Source of the DNA: Bacillus paramycoides
GTDB taxonomy: Bacteria > Bacillota > Bacilli > Bacillales > Bacillaceae_G
Direction of reading: 5' to 3'
Length of the DNA: 64,000 nt
NCBI RefSeq assembly: GCF_001884235.1
Contig: NZ_MAOI01000020.1
Location: forward strand, 84,761 to 148,760
Part shown: piece after piece, positions 44,335 to 53,823 of the stretch
Layout of the letters: each line of letters begins with the position of its first letter
Numbering within the stretch: position 1 is the first letter of the stretch
Notes under the pieces: model-generated
Seen by the model: only the letters and a program-made list of their open reading frames with translations
Database searches by the model: none
Told to the model about the DNA's origin: nothing
Translations under genes and position numbers: made by a program

Positions 44335-45516
44335 TTGAAACATCGCGAACGAACTTATTTGTATATATTAGCACTATTTTTCGTTTCAATTAATTTACGC
44401 GTCGGAATTACATCCGTTTCACCTTTATTAGAAACAATCCGCCAAGACTTAAATATAAGCAACTTTTCCGTTAGCTTTTTAACAGCTATCCCTGTATTTT
44501 GTATGGGCACATTCGCCTTACTAACAGGGAAGGTAATTAAAAAATATGGTGCAGAGAAAGCAATTATGGCTTGCCTTATTTTAATCGGCTTTGCAACATG
44601 TATGAGAGCCTTTACCTCTTCCCTTTTTACATTATTCACGAGCTCTCTATTTATCGGTATTGGAATCGCGCTTGCAGGACCGTTACTATCAGGTTTTATT
44701 AAAGAAAAATTCCCTACTAAAATCGGCTTAATGATTGGAATATATTCAGTAGGCATGGGAACTGGCGCTTCTTTAAGCGCAGGATTAACGATTCCTTTAC
44801 AACATGTATTAAAAGGATCTTGGAATATGGCACTCGCTTTTTGGGGTGTACTTACTATCGTAGCCATTATATTTTGGTATCCGGTTATGAAACGAAAAAA
44901 GAATACGCACGTACAAAATAGAAAGAATAATAGTTTGCCTTTAAGAAATAAAAAAGCATGGTTGTTCACAATCTTTTTCGGACTACAATCAGGAATCTTT
45001 TATTCTATTACTACTTGGCTTGCGCCAGCAAATCAAAGTATGGGTGTAAGCAACCAACAAGCTGGTACTCTTATAACCGTTTTTACAGTTATTCAAATGA
45101 TATGCAGCTTTTTAATTCCAACGTTAGCCGATATTTATAAAAACCGAGCACTTTGGTTATTAGGAAGCATATGTTTTGTACTGATAGGTTTATCGCTCAT
45201 GATATATCCATTAACTACACCATGGATTACTTCTATTTTACTAGGGATCGGGCTCGGCGGTGTATTTCCACTCGCTCTAATGCTACCGCTATATGAAACA
45301 AAAACTTCAGAAGATGCGAGTGCATGGACTGCTATGATGCAATCAGGAGGATACATTATAAGTGGCTTCATTCCTGTCTTAGCAGGAATCGCTCGTGACT
45401 ATTTTAATGGTTATACGCAAGTTTTTATTATAATGGCACTTCTAAGCTTAATTTTGTTCATTTTAACTTTAGTCATGAGCAAAAGAAAGATAGAAACGAA
45501 AGATCTTATAGCTTAA
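44335..45516 (+). CDS. MFS transporter, CynX/NimT family
   Basis: 393 residues, TTG start with AGAGGAG upstream. Twelve hydrophobic segments; N-terminal NLRVGITSVSPLLETIRQDLNIS is typical of the CynX/YycB group, with GxFALLTGKVIKKYGAEKA as the loop 2-3 motif and GIGIALAGPLLSGFIKEKFP. Substrate may be cyanate, 2-nitroimidazole-like or other small anions; not decidable. Probably under the same regulator as the MOSC gene. Confidence 0.85.
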   Translation: MKHRERTYLYILALFFVSINLRVGITSVSPLLETIRQDLNISNFSVSFLTAIPVFCMGTFALLTGKVIKKYGAEKAIMACLILIGFATCMRAFTSSLFTLFTSSLFIGIGIALAGPLLSGFIKEKFPTKIGLMIGIYSVGMGTGASLSAGLTIPLQHVLKGSWNMALAFWGVLTIVAIIFWYPVMKRKKNTHVQNRKNNSLPLRNKKAWLFTIFFGLQSGIFYSITTWLAPANQSMGVSNQQAGTLITVFTVIQMICSFLIPTLADIYKNRALWLLGSICFVLIGLSLMIYPLTTPWITSILLGIGLGGVFPLALMLPLYETKTSEDASAWTAMMQSGGYIISGFIPVLAGIARDYFNGYTQVFIIMALLSLILFILTLVMSKRKIETKDLIA

Positions 45517-45520
45517 ATGA

Positions 45521-45562
45521 AAAGAATGAGCCTTTTCCTAAAGGATAAAGCTTATTCTTTTT
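45521..45562 (+). terminator. Terminator of the MFS gene
   Basis: AAAGAATgAGCC..TTTCCT pairs with AGGATAA.GCTtATTCTTT, then T. Confidence 0.7.
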
Positions 45563-45581
45563 AATTCTACAACTTGAAAAC

Positions 45582-45616
45582 AAAAAAAGCCCCTCAAAGC
45601 ATATGCTTCAAGGGGT
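45582..45616 (-). terminator. Terminator of the UPF0145 gene
   Basis: Minus strand CCCCTTGAAGCA / TGCTTTGAGGGG followed by CTTTTTTTG. Confidence 0.8.
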
Positions 45617-45635
45617 GAGCCTGTTTTTTATTTAA

Positions 45636-45947
45636 TTATATACGTACAGCTGTACCACTTACAGCAACCATTAACATTCCATCGCGAACAACTTCGTAAT
45701 CTACGTCGACACCAACGATAGCGTTCGCACCTTTTTGTCTTGCAAGTTCTTTCATTTCTCCCATTGCAACATCACGAGCTTCTTTTAGCTTACTTTCATA
45801 AGCACCAGCACGACCACCGACAACATCACGAACTGAAGCGAATAAATCGCGGACAATATTAGCACCCATAATAGCTTCACCATTTACAATATCAATATAC
45901 TCAATAATCTCTTTACCTTGAATTCCAGACGTTGTTGTTACAATCAT
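45636..45947 (-). CDS. UPF0145 (YbjQ) family protein
   Basis: 103 residues from ATG 45947, preferred over an upstream GTG that touches the AGGAGA ribosome site. Signature: [31 protein letters not shown], then [29 protein letters not shown]. Pentameric cytoplasmic family with a putative metal-binding fold; function unknown. Confidence 0.88.
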   Translation of the reverse strand: MIVTTTSGIQGKEIIEYIDIVNGEAIMGANIVRDLFASVRDVVGGRAGAYESKLKEARDVAMGEMKELARQKGANAIVGVDVDYEVVRDGMLMVAVSGTAVRI

Positions 45948-46149
45948 GACTGACACTCTCCTAATAACTTATAGTTTTTGATTAGCTTTCTTATGTCTTT
46001 ATTATGCCATGGAAAAAGTATCTAATCTATTGAATTACCTTACAGGAATGTGACAGTTTTGTAAGGATAGAAGTTTATTTATTCATCCCTTTACAAATAC
46101 TATCTAAATTGACGGAAAATTATTATAATTAATATTAAGGAGGGATAAT

Positions 46150-46608
46150 ATGAAAAAAATCACATCTATATGTGCTCTAACCGTTCTATCTTTCACTTTA
46201 ATTGGTTGTACAAGCACCTCGACTACAGATAAGACTTCACAAGCTAAGCAAGAACATACACAAAATACCATTCAATTAAACTCCGCAAATATTACAGACA
46301 TTGAAATACTTAAAACAACAAATAACAATGTTTCAAAATCTCAAACAGACAATGAGGAATTGATAAAATCTATCGTCTCGGCAGTTCAAAATGGAACTCC
46401 TAAAACAATCACACTAGATCAAAACAAGAGACAATCTGCCCATTCTACTATAACCGTTACATATAAAGATGACTCGAAAGAAGAATTTCTTGTGTGGGTT
46501 GATAATAAAGATCAAATTACGATTGCTAAGGGTGTAAATGGAGATAAGATAGAAGGTGTAACAGTGGGCATTGAAAGTTCTAAAATAATGAAGGATTTTT
46601 TTAAATGA
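46150..46608 (+). CDS. Small lipoprotein
   Basis: 152 residues. Signal with lipobox TLIGC (Cys near 20), a Ser/Thr-rich linker and a beta-rich domain (STITVTYKDDSKEEFLVWVDNKDQITIAKG). Ribosome site AAGGAGGG. Expected on the outer membrane face. Not recognised beyond that. Confidence 0.65.
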   Translation: MKKITSICALTVLSFTLIGCTSTSTTDKTSQAKQEHTQNTIQLNSANITDIEILKTTNNNVSKSQTDNEELIKSIVSAVQNGTPKTITLDQNKRQSAHSTITVTYKDDSKEEFLVWVDNKDQITIAKGVNGDKIEGVTVGIESSKIMKDFFK

Positions 46609-46611
46609 CAA

Positions 46612-46655
46612 ACGAAAAAAAGCAACCTGATTCCCTATAAAAAGGACTCAGGTTG
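46612..46655. terminator. Bidirectional terminator
   Basis: GCAACCTGAtTCC / GGAcTCAGGTTG with T runs on both strands, between converging genes. Confidence 0.75.
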
Positions 46656-46664
46656 TTTCTCTTT

Positions 46665-48398
46665 TTAATATGTAAACGTAATCGTCACCAAAGAATATCC
46701 TTCTTTTGCATTATACGGCTCCGCCTTATATGACACTCGATTGGCTCCTTTTGGATAACTGATTTCTCCAATTGCCTTTTTCACATCTTGCAATGCACCG
46801 TCCATTGATTGCTTATAAAGAACTTCAATCTTTTCCGGTTTTGCACTATAGCGCTGCTGCATTTTATTTTTCAGTTCATTATAATTATTTGCAACGTACT
46901 CATTTCCTAAATAATTTAGTTTTGTATCTTTTAATATTTGTTCATATGCAGGTGTTTTAGAGCTACCCGCTGCAATTTTATTTGTAAGTGTATCATAATA
47001 ATTTGTAGTAGCCTGTGGGTATTCACCGCGGTTCCACTCGTGATTTCTTGCAATTTGTTCATCCGATAGATTGAAATAAGAATACGTTACTCGGCCTTGT
47101 TCATCCGGTATTGGATCATCGAATGTTGTATCAAGGTGGTACCATTTATTATCGACTTTAACTAAATTCCAAGCATGAGGTTGTCCGTCTCCAGTTCCTA
47201 CTACAAAATGATTCTCAATTCCAGCTTCTTTTAATAATTGATAAGTTAATAGTGCGTAACCTTGGCAAACGGCAGAACGATTCACTAACGCCTCATATGC
47301 TGTATACGCTTTATAAGACGTATCATAAGAAACATGCTTCACTACGTAATCATGAATCGCCTTCACTTTTTCGTGATCATCCATTCCCACTTGAATAATA
47401 GAGGAAACGATCGCTTTTGCTTGTTTCATTACATATTCCGTTTGTTCTTTCGTTTCACGATATGTAATATGTAACGTAAACGTATAATTTCCAGGTGATC
47501 CAGAAAGTGAATATGAAGCATTCGATCTATTATAATTTGTATACTCATTTTTATTTGCAACTTCTTTATATGCGTTAAAAAGTGTATTCATCACTTCTTC
47601 TGTATTACTATTTTTCGTTTGATACGGAAGTGTAATGTTCGTTTCGTATGTATTAATACGCTTTTGTACTTCATCTTTAAACGTTGTTAATAAAGCAGCA
47701 TCTCCTGTACTTTTCACATCAGAGTTTTTATATTCCAAAGCTTTATATAAAAACTGTGCATATTGTTCACGTGTTACTGTAGTATACGGCCCAAACTTCC
47801 CTTCACCTGTACCAGCTGCAATCCCGTTTGACTGCACCGCACTAATCGCGTTTTCTGCCCAAAAACCATTTGGAACATCGTTAAATGTATGTTTTTTCGT
47901 TGCAGAGACTTGAAAAGCAATTGTAAGAATTTGTGCCATTTCCGCACGACTAACAGAATCTTTCGGTCTAAAACCGCCATTTCCATCACCTTTAAAAATC
48001 CCTAATTTCGTTAACGTTAAAACCTCTTCAGGAAACAGTGTAGAACCTGAGCGAATATCACGATAAGGATTGTTTAAAGTAGATCCATCTTTTAATACAT
48101 AACGAGTTCCATCATTACTAAACGAACCGCCTTGCTTATTCGGTACTAACACTCGATAAACTAAAGCCGCAACTTGCTCTCTCGTCGCAACATCACCAAA
48201 ACCAAACTTCCCATTTCCATAACCTGAAATAATATTTTTACTCGCTAAATCTTTAATCGCAGGATAGGACCAGTGCGATGTTGGCACATCAGAAAAAATG
48301 CCTGCTTCAGCAGCTTTAATCTCATCTACATTTGTATATAATAAAGCACCACCAATAAGTGATAATGATGTAATTGATTTTAATAGTTTTGTATACAT
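46665..48398 (-). CDS. S-layer-homology protein with transglutaminase-like domain
   Basis: 577 residues from ATG 48398 (GAGAAGG upstream). Signal peptide, then three SLH domains (about residues 33-215: FSDVPTSHWSYPAIKDLASKNIISGYGNGKFGFGD-type repeats), a linker domain and a transglutaminase-like core (about 340-440) with VCQGYA (Cys), GQPHAWNLVKV (His) and YHLDTTFDDP (Asp). SLH domains attach it to pyruvylated secondary wall polymer. Likely a cell-wall enzyme or adhesin. No operon partner. Confidence 0.88.
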   Translation of the reverse strand: MYTKLLKSITSLSLIGGALLYTNVDEIKAAEAGIFSDVPTSHWSYPAIKDLASKNIISGYGNGKFGFGDVATREQVAALVYRVLVPNKQGGSFSNDGTRYVLKDGSTLNNPYRDIRSGSTLFPEEVLTLTKLGIFKGDGNGGFRPKDSVSRAEMAQILTIAFQVSATKKHTFNDVPNGFWAENAISAVQSNGIAAGTGEGKFGPYTTVTREQYAQFLYKALEYKNSDVKSTGDAALLTTFKDEVQKRINTYETNITLPYQTKNSNTEEVMNTLFNAYKEVANKNEYTNYNRSNASYSLSGSPGNYTFTLHITYRETKEQTEYVMKQAKAIVSSIIQVGMDDHEKVKAIHDYVVKHVSYDTSYKAYTAYEALVNRSAVCQGYALLTYQLLKEAGIENHFVVGTGDGQPHAWNLVKVDNKWYHLDTTFDDPIPDEQGRVTYSYFNLSDEQIARNHEWNRGEYPQATTNYYDTLTNKIAAGSSKTPAYEQILKDTKLNYLGNEYVANNYNELKNKMQQRYSAKPEKIEVLYKQSMDGALQDVKKAIGEISYPKGANRVSYKAEPYNAKEGYSLVTITFTY

Positions 48399-48593
48399 AA
48401 TGCCTTCTCCCAATACGTCTTCTATTTTTGTTATTTTTTGTCGAAAAATCTAAAAGAATATGACAAAACACATTATACAATTAAAACTTTTCGGAGGATA
48501 TACTAAATTTTAAAATATGCAAAAACTCATATTGTTATAGGGATTCATACTGATATTATGCTGTTTTACTTGCGAATATATAAATATAAAACG

Positions 48594-48625
48594 AAACCGC
48601 AGTCTGGGACTAGACTGCGGTTTTT
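48594..48625. terminator. Isolated terminator
   Basis: AAACCGCAGTCT / AGACTGCGGTTT, six-base loop, five T on the plus strand. No plus-strand gene lies between the SLH gene's start and this point (48399-48593 shows no coding frame), so it may close an unannotated short RNA or be a leftover. Confidence 0.6.
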
Positions 48626-48880
48626 CGATGTACAATGAATTACAGAAATCACTAAGAGTTACATAATCTTTCATTGTAATTAACTTAGCTTTTTATTTGC
48701 TAAGAAACTTTGCAACAGAACCTAGTAAAGTCTCAAAAAACAACTTATTATCAATCAATATTTAGTAAAAACATATTAATACTTTAGAATTTCTTTAATT
48801 TTCATTATTCTTTATTTAAGGTTATCCTTTATATTTATAATGTGTTTATTTGAATTTATCGTATTGAAGCGGATTTCCAC

Positions 48881-49024
48881 ATGACTATGAGCCATTCGGA
48901 AAATGGAAAAAATAAGGTCCCCATTAAATTAATTACACTGTTCTTTTGCGTCTTTTATCTATTTATGTTAATTATTATGCAGCTAAGAAAAGTACATTTT
49001 ATCGATATATATATAAGAATGTAG
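48881..49024 (+). CDS. Short membrane peptide, possibly a VanZ-type N-terminal fragment
   Basis: 47 residues: polar start SHSENGKNKVP, then one hydrophobic helix LITLFFCVFYLFMLIIMQL and basic RKVH. The pattern resembles the first helix of VanZ-family proteins and it precedes a VanW gene, but no clear ribosome site is present and the frame stops early. Either a pseudogene stump or chance. 48626-48880 contains nothing else visible. Confidence 0.25.
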   Translation: MTMSHSENGKNKVPIKLITLFFCVFYLFMLIIMQLRKVHFIDIYIRM

Positions 49025-49170
49025 TTAACAAACGAGAGAATGCGACAATTAATATTACCGTTCTGTGCGGGAAAACTTGGGTAAATTCAAAGTCATTCAT
49101 ACGACAATTGAGATTGGGAGCGTAATTACGGAAATGGTAACATATGAAAACGATGGAGAGAGGAACTAAA

Positions 49171-50001
49171 ATGAATTTAGTGAACTTACGTCCTAAACAG
49201 CGGTCTAAGTATCGCATTCTACTAGGGACATGGTATTACTCTACAAAGAGGTACATTCAGTGGTTAACAGACGGAAAAACATATGCAAAAACGTTTCAAC
49301 AAGAAAAGTTACCCTGTACAGCGATTCAGCACCGAACGATACTACTTCGTAAACTCAAAGATGTAGATATGTGGTATCAACAGAATAAAGTTGTTAATTT
49401 AAAGATTGCTATTAAACAACTAAATGGTATCGTCATTAAGCCGGGAGAAACATTCTCTTACTGGCGTTTAATAGGTAAGCCTACGAGGAGAAAAGGGTAT
49501 GTAGAAGGTATGATACTACACTATGGATCTTTTCAAGCAGGTATTGGAGGAGGGCTTTGTCAGCTTTCAAATTTAATATATTGGATGACCTTACATACAC
49601 CATTGACAGTAACAGAGCGATATCGTCATAGTTTTGATGTCTTTCCTGATTCCAAGCGGACCCAACCATTTGGAAGCGGAGCAACTTGTTCTTATAACTA
49701 TTTGGATTTACAAATCAAAAATGAAACGGACCAATCGTATCAACTTCACCTTTATATTACGGATAAGCATTTAGTCGGTGAATGGAGAGTTGCCCATCCA
49801 CAGCTTTATCAATATGAGGTTTATGAAAAAGAACACTCAATCCAATCTGCGTACTGGGGTGGTTATATACGACATAATGTTATTCAACGTAGAGTATATA
49901 ATCAACAGAAACAGTTTATAGAAGACCAATATGTAACGGAGAATCACGCTATAATGATGTACGAACCACTATTAGCTTATAATAATGAGGAAAGTGAGTG
50001 A
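49171..50001 (+). CDS. VanW family protein
   Basis: 276 residues from ATG 49171 with GGAGAGAGGAAC upstream. VanW core: VIKPGETFSYWRLIGKPTRRKGYVEGM (about 96-122), GIGGGLCQLSNLIYWMTLHTPL, ERYRHSFDVFPDSKRTQPFGSGATCSYNYLDL. VanW domains occur in some vancomycin-resistance operons and in cell-wall associated proteins, but their function is unknown. No vanA/B-type ligase or vanHX genes are nearby, so resistance should not be inferred. Confidence 0.85.
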   Translation: MNLVNLRPKQRSKYRILLGTWYYSTKRYIQWLTDGKTYAKTFQQEKLPCTAIQHRTILLRKLKDVDMWYQQNKVVNLKIAIKQLNGIVIKPGETFSYWRLIGKPTRRKGYVEGMILHYGSFQAGIGGGLCQLSNLIYWMTLHTPLTVTERYRHSFDVFPDSKRTQPFGSGATCSYNYLDLQIKNETDQSYQLHLYITDKHLVGEWRVAHPQLYQYEVYEKEHSIQSAYWGGYIRHNVIQRRVYNQQKQFIEDQYVTENHAIMMYEPLLAYNNEESE

Positions 50002-50230
50002 CTTATCATTGCTTACAATCAAGTCTGATAAGTATTTTGTAATTATATGTAACATGCGCTCATCTCTTAATATTTGATGGTCTATATATTTTTTTACTAT
50101 AGTCTCTTTCACTTTAAAAGAATAGGCAATTCTCTAGCAATATCATTTCTCGTTTTTAGTGAAAATGTAGTTTATATCTTCCTTTCCAATGAACTGGTTC
50201 CTAAACTAAACTGCACCGTTTCCACAACAA

Positions 50231-50294
50231 GAAGAGAGCTGTCGATAATTCGGTTTCACCGACTTATCGGACAGCTCCTCTTAGTTTCACTTTA
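50231..50294. terminator. Long hairpin / terminator downstream of inhA
   Basis: GAGAGCTGTCgATAA..TCGGT pairs with ACCGA..TTATCGGACAGCTC in one long stem, immediately after the inhA stop on the minus strand. The adjoining TTAGTTTCACTTTATT matches the TTTCACTTTAT tail of the bcr1-like repeat at 40040-40050, so it may be another bcr-type element used as a terminator. A second hairpin ACTTATCA/TGATAAGT (50001-50033) closes vanW. The rest of 50002-50230 is empty. Confidence 0.6.
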
Positions 50295-50296
50295 TT

Positions 50297-52684
50297 CTAT
50301 CGATGAATCCAAACTGCACCTGCAGACTTGTCTTCAGCTTGACCTACTACTTCAAACTTTAATCCTAGTTTCGGCAACTTACGTCCTGCATCTGGAATCG
50401 CGCTGTTGATGTACTGCTTAGAGTCATCAAATTTTGCAACACCTGGTAATCCTTTATAGTCAAAGATACCGCGAGTTGGCGAATCTACTCTCCATGCTGG
50501 CGTTTGATCAAATGAGAATGCCGCATCGGCGATTTGGTAACGCGTACTGCTCTTCACAGTCGGTTGTCCGTTTAATGTCCCTACGATTGCCTCTGGGTGA
50601 GAATCTACTACTCCTAAGAATCCTTCACCTGGATGAACACCTACCCAGTTATCTGTAAAGCTTTGATCCGCATACCATACAACCATTCCTGTATTAAATA
50701 CTGGGCCACGCGCATGTTGTAATGCCGTGTCAGAACCAGCGTAATTTCTCCACTCCAAATAGTAGTTATGTTTTTTCTGTTCAAATCCGTTAGATACAGT
50801 AAATCCTTTTAATGTCATTGCTGGTTGGCCTTCTGCATCATCCGAGAAAACAACTTTTCCATCTACAGTTAATGCAGCATTATCTAACGCAAATCCTTTA
50901 TAAGCTACTGCAACATCTGTTAAATACTCAAATTGCAGTTTTACTTTTTTCCCTTTGAATTGGCTTAAATCGTATGATTTATCAACCCACTTACCATCCG
51001 TTGTATCCATACCGCCTTTTACATCTTTTTCGCCCATTCTATCAATACGTGTCTTCGTTCCATCTTCCGTAATCGCATTTACGTCAAGGAAATCATACTT
51101 CGCTTCAAGTTCATAGAATGCCTTATAATCAAACTTAGCATCTTTTGCATTTGTTAAGTCAAATACTGGTGTCTCAAGTGTTGTATGAATGTCATTTCCT
51201 TTTGTACTGTAATAAAACTTCTTACCAAACGCCGAGTCGATATTTTTTATATCTTTGTCCGGCAAGTTAACACGAACGATTCCTGGTCGTTTTGATTTTG
51301 TAACACTTTGATCTAAATATGTTGCAGCACCGATTCCTGTGCGCAGTTTATCATAATCTACCTCAACGATATTCGCCCAGTTACCATTCATATTCTTTTG
51401 GAAAAACTCTTTATTTTGTGGTGAGAAACTTGTTGGTTCTGTTCCTGCAATTTTTCCAGCCCAGCTGCCGCCGCTCATAATAGACCATGACTCAATAGGT
51501 TCACCTTGTCCGGAGTACTTTGTATCATACTCATCTGGTAAACCTAAATCATGACCATACTCATGCGCAAACACACCAACCGCTCCATCTTCAGGCTCGA
51601 TTGTATAATCGTATGCAGCCATCTTTCCGCCCCAATTCGGAACAGAAGATTTTGTGCCATCAATCGCATACGGTTTTGATCCAAGTTTTGAACGATGAGA
51701 CCAAATCGCATCATCTTTCAATTTACCGCCGCCAGCTTCTTGCCCCACGCCAGCATGTACAACCATTAAATGATCAATAATGCCATCTGGCTCATTTTTA
51801 TTTCCATCACCATTTTGATCGTATTGATCAAATTGATCATAGTCTGCTAAATTGATCCCTTTTGCTACCGCTGCTTTTAATGCTTCTTTCACAAGATCGC
51901 GTGGCCCTAAAGGACCTTTGTTATCATGACCAGTACCTGCATCCGCACCATAATCTGAAGCCTTTCCTGGAACAGTAAGCCATTCTGTTACAGTTCCATC
52001 AACTGTGTAGCTGCCACCAGATTGTTCTTCATAATATTGTTTAAATGTGTTAATCTTCGATCCATCAAATAACGTAAATGGTTCATCACCAAATAACATT
52101 TTTTGATAATGTTCACGATTAAAGTCCTTAGAATACATGTATCCTGGCTCTTGATCAATATTGTTATGCTTAAAATCGCTAAATTCTACGAGTAAAACAA
52201 GTACTTTATCTTTTCGAACAGCTCCATTGTAATCAGCTTGCTTCGCTGGTGTAGTAGGTACTTTTCCATTTAATTGTCTAGGATTCAATCCTGCATCTTG
52301 TTCAGCTACTGGCCCTGCTGCCTGCTGCTGCGCCTGTTCATTTTCCTTCATTTTTGCATCTTTTACTTTTTTCATAAAATCAGAAGCTTCTTGCGTAAGA
52401 CTATCTCCTGTCAAGATTTCTTTCCCAGGGTTTTCCCCTTTCTTTTTCTCAACATATTTTTCGACAGCCTTTGATGTCTCAGCTTGTGAAGCAGATTGAT
52501 CAATTACTCCTCTTTGTTTTAGTGCTTCTGCCAAACGCTCCTCCGGTATTAAATGCTCATCTATTGGTAGAGATGACGTTGGTGTCTCAGCATACGCTGC
52601 ATGACTCCCAAAAGCAAAACTACTACTTAGTACTGCGGCTGTTGCTAATACCGATAAAGGTTTTAACTTCTTATTCTTTTTCAA
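50297..52684 (-). CDS. inhA: Immune inhibitor A metalloprotease (M6 family)
   Basis: 795 residues if started at TTG 52684, which has GGGGAGG six bases upstream and gives the length of known InhA. Signal peptide ending SHAAYA, propeptide ([18 protein letters not shown]), then the zincin site [16 protein letters not shown] (about 370) with a downstream MSGGSWAG Met-turn, and C-terminal beta domains with a [16 protein letters not shown] stretch. Secreted zinc protease that cleaves host antibacterial proteins in the B. cereus group. InhA1, A2 and A3 paralogues exist; no PlcR box was seen upstream. Confidence 0.92.
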   Translation of the reverse strand: MKKNKKLKPLSVLATAAVLSSSFAFGSHAAYAETPTSSLPIDEHLIPEERLAEALKQRGVIDQSASQAETSKAVEKYVEKKKGENPGKEILTGDSLTQEASDFMKKVKDAKMKENEQAQQQAAGPVAEQDAGLNPRQLNGKVPTTPAKQADYNGAVRKDKVLVLLVEFSDFKHNNIDQEPGYMYSKDFNREHYQKMLFGDEPFTLFDGSKINTFKQYYEEQSGGSYTVDGTVTEWLTVPGKASDYGADAGTGHDNKGPLGPRDLVKEALKAAVAKGINLADYDQFDQYDQNGDGNKNEPDGIIDHLMVVHAGVGQEAGGGKLKDDAIWSHRSKLGSKPYAIDGTKSSVPNWGGKMAAYDYTIEPEDGAVGVFAHEYGHDLGLPDEYDTKYSGQGEPIESWSIMSGGSWAGKIAGTEPTSFSPQNKEFFQKNMNGNWANIVEVDYDKLRTGIGAATYLDQSVTKSKRPGIVRVNLPDKDIKNIDSAFGKKFYYSTKGNDIHTTLETPVFDLTNAKDAKFDYKAFYELEAKYDFLDVNAITEDGTKTRIDRMGEKDVKGGMDTTDGKWVDKSYDLSQFKGKKVKLQFEYLTDVAVAYKGFALDNAALTVDGKVVFSDDAEGQPAMTLKGFTVSNGFEQKKHNYYLEWRNYAGSDTALQHARGPVFNTGMVVWYADQSFTDNWVGVHPGEGFLGVVDSHPEAIVGTLNGQPTVKSSTRYQIADAAFSFDQTPAWRVDSPTRGIFDYKGLPGVAKFDDSKQYINSAIPDAGRKLPKLGLKFEVVGQAEDKSAGAVWIHR

Positions 52685-52738
52685 TGCATTTCCTCCCCAG
52701 TGTCTGCGAATTATCGTTTTTTTTGCCGATAGAAACAT

Positions 52739-52798
52739 AATATTCTCTTTATAGAGAATATTCAATATTTTTCAACAAATAAAATGTTGAGAAATATT
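52739..52798. promoter_or_regulatory. Two adjacent inverted repeats upstream of inhA
   Basis: AATATTCTC-tttata-GAGAATATT (52739-52762) and AATATTTTTCAACA-aataaaa-TGTTGAGAAATATT (52764-52798, 13 of 14 paired). They lie 55-114 bases before the inhA start, spanning the likely promoter. Candidate operators; the regulator is unknown. 52799-52970 shows no supported gene. Confidence 0.5.
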
Positions 52799-52970
52799 TT
52801 TTTATGCAGGGTGAAATACGTAGGGTAGCACAATACAAAGGTTCTGCTGGTTTATGCTTTTTTCAAATTTTGCACATAACCATAAAGTGGAATCACTCGT
52901 TCTTTTATCTTGATAGCGATGGAGTAGCGCTGGGAAAATACTTATTTACAACACTGAGGAAATACAACAT

Positions 52971-53012
52971 ACAAACAGCCCAAGTTCCTCATTAGAACTT
53001 GGGCTGTTTGTT
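52971..53012. terminator. Strong symmetric terminator
   Basis: ACAAACAGCCCAAGTTC / GAACTTGGGCTGTTTGT, seven-base loop. No obvious gene on either side feeds it. 53013-53297 holds a short AAAT tandem tract (53148-53167) and an AAGGAAT/ATTCCTT hairpin (53177-53200) but no coding frame. Confidence 0.7.
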
Positions 53013-53297
53013 ATTTGAATGAATACTTTCCATATGGATTCTTATAAGATTCTGAATCATTTTATGTAGATTCACTTTACAAAAAGGCTGTTATTTATTT
53101 ATTTTAAGTGCAATAGTCATATTTGCTCGATTCACTTATTTTTTGGAAATAAATAAATAAATAAATAATCACCACCTAAGGAATCCTATTGAATTCCTTT
53201 TCTATTTATATTCTAATTACCCCTTAAATTATCAGAAAATTATTGAAAAAACTTTTTCTTTCCATATATAACTCTATCACACTTAATTTCTTGCTAG

Positions 53298-53417
53298 TAT
53301 ATACATACCAATATACAAATAAACATAGTAGAAAGCGACACTGTAAAAGCTAGTAAATACTTTTATATTAGTCATCAAGCTAAAGAAAAAACTTTCGAAA
53401 AAGGAGCGTTAAAATAA
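53298..53417 (+). pseudogene. Remnant of a rap gene (3' end only)
   Basis: After an in-frame stop at 53295 the frame ends VKASKYFYISHQAKEKTFEKGALK and TAA at 53415. This matches the C-terminus of the intact Rap in this window (HEKASKYFFVSSQAQKRILKKGALK) in 14 or so of 22 positions, including the identical GALK end with the ribosome site GGAGCG for the next gene. The rest of the rap gene is gone. Confidence 0.65.
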
Positions 53418-53575
53418 TGAAAAAACTTTTTGGAATGATTTTAGGTTTATCACTTTCAGCTGCTTTATCTATAGGGTTAGCATTCCCTTCACAATCAGAT
53501 TCTAAGGAACAAGTTGATTCGACTAAATCTAGTACAATTATGTACATGCAATCCAGCCACGGTGACTCCTGGTAA
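53417..53575 (+). CDS. Orphan Phr-like signalling propeptide
   Basis: 52 residues from ATG 53417, overlapping the rap-remnant stop (TAATG). Signal peptide KKLFGMILGLSLSAALSIGLAF followed by a short polar propeptide ending YMQSSHGDSW. Size, signal and position behind a rap 3' end are those of a Phr precursor; the active peptide would be near the C-terminus. Its own Rap has been lost, so it might act on another Rap or be a relic. Strong terminator-like inverted repeat follows. Confidence 0.65.
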   Translation: MKKLFGMILGLSLSAALSIGLAFPSQSDSKEQVDSTKSSTIMYMQSSHGDSW

Positions 53576-53604
53576 TACAAAGAATTTTTTATCCGTTAAC
53601 ATCA

Positions 53605-53654
53605 TTAATTACGAAAAGGGTACTCCCTCAATGGAGTACCCTTTTCGTAATTAA
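53605..53654. terminator. Perfect 22-base inverted repeat
   Basis: TTAATTACGAAAAGGGTACTCC and its exact complement around a six-base loop; terminator of the Phr-like gene, unusually long and perfect. 53655-53783 shows nothing else. Confidence 0.75.
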
Positions 53655-53783
53655 TAGACAACATATAGCAGACTACTTATTAACTTCAGCCCATTTACAC
53701 TTAAATTCTGTACCGAAATCATTTGCAACTAAGGTAATTGGTTTGCTTCTAAGCCACATTAAAATATCATTCAACTAAATTTA

Positions 53784-53814
53784 AAAACCCCTCCACCTTA
53801 AGGTAGAAGGGTTC
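53784..53814 (-). terminator. Terminator of the dihydroxyacetone kinase gene
   Basis: Minus strand AACCCTTCTACCTT / AAGGTGGAGGGGTT then TTTAAA. Confidence 0.75.
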
Positions 53815-53823
53815 TTCTAATTT

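Noticed and set aside
44355-44969. 204-codon frame opposite the MFS transporter
   Set aside because: Fully antisense to a clear transporter gene; no ribosome site or family likeness.
49171-50001. Vancomycin resistance operon
   Set aside because: Only a VanW-domain gene is present; no D-Ala-D-Lac ligase, VanH, VanX or two-component genes are in the window.
52600-52840. PlcR box upstream of inhA
   Set aside because: No TATGNANNNNTNCATA-type palindrome was found in the upstream region.
52804-52995. 63-codon frame upstream of inhA
   Set aside because: No ribosome site and its last codons are made from the arm of a strong terminator hairpin.
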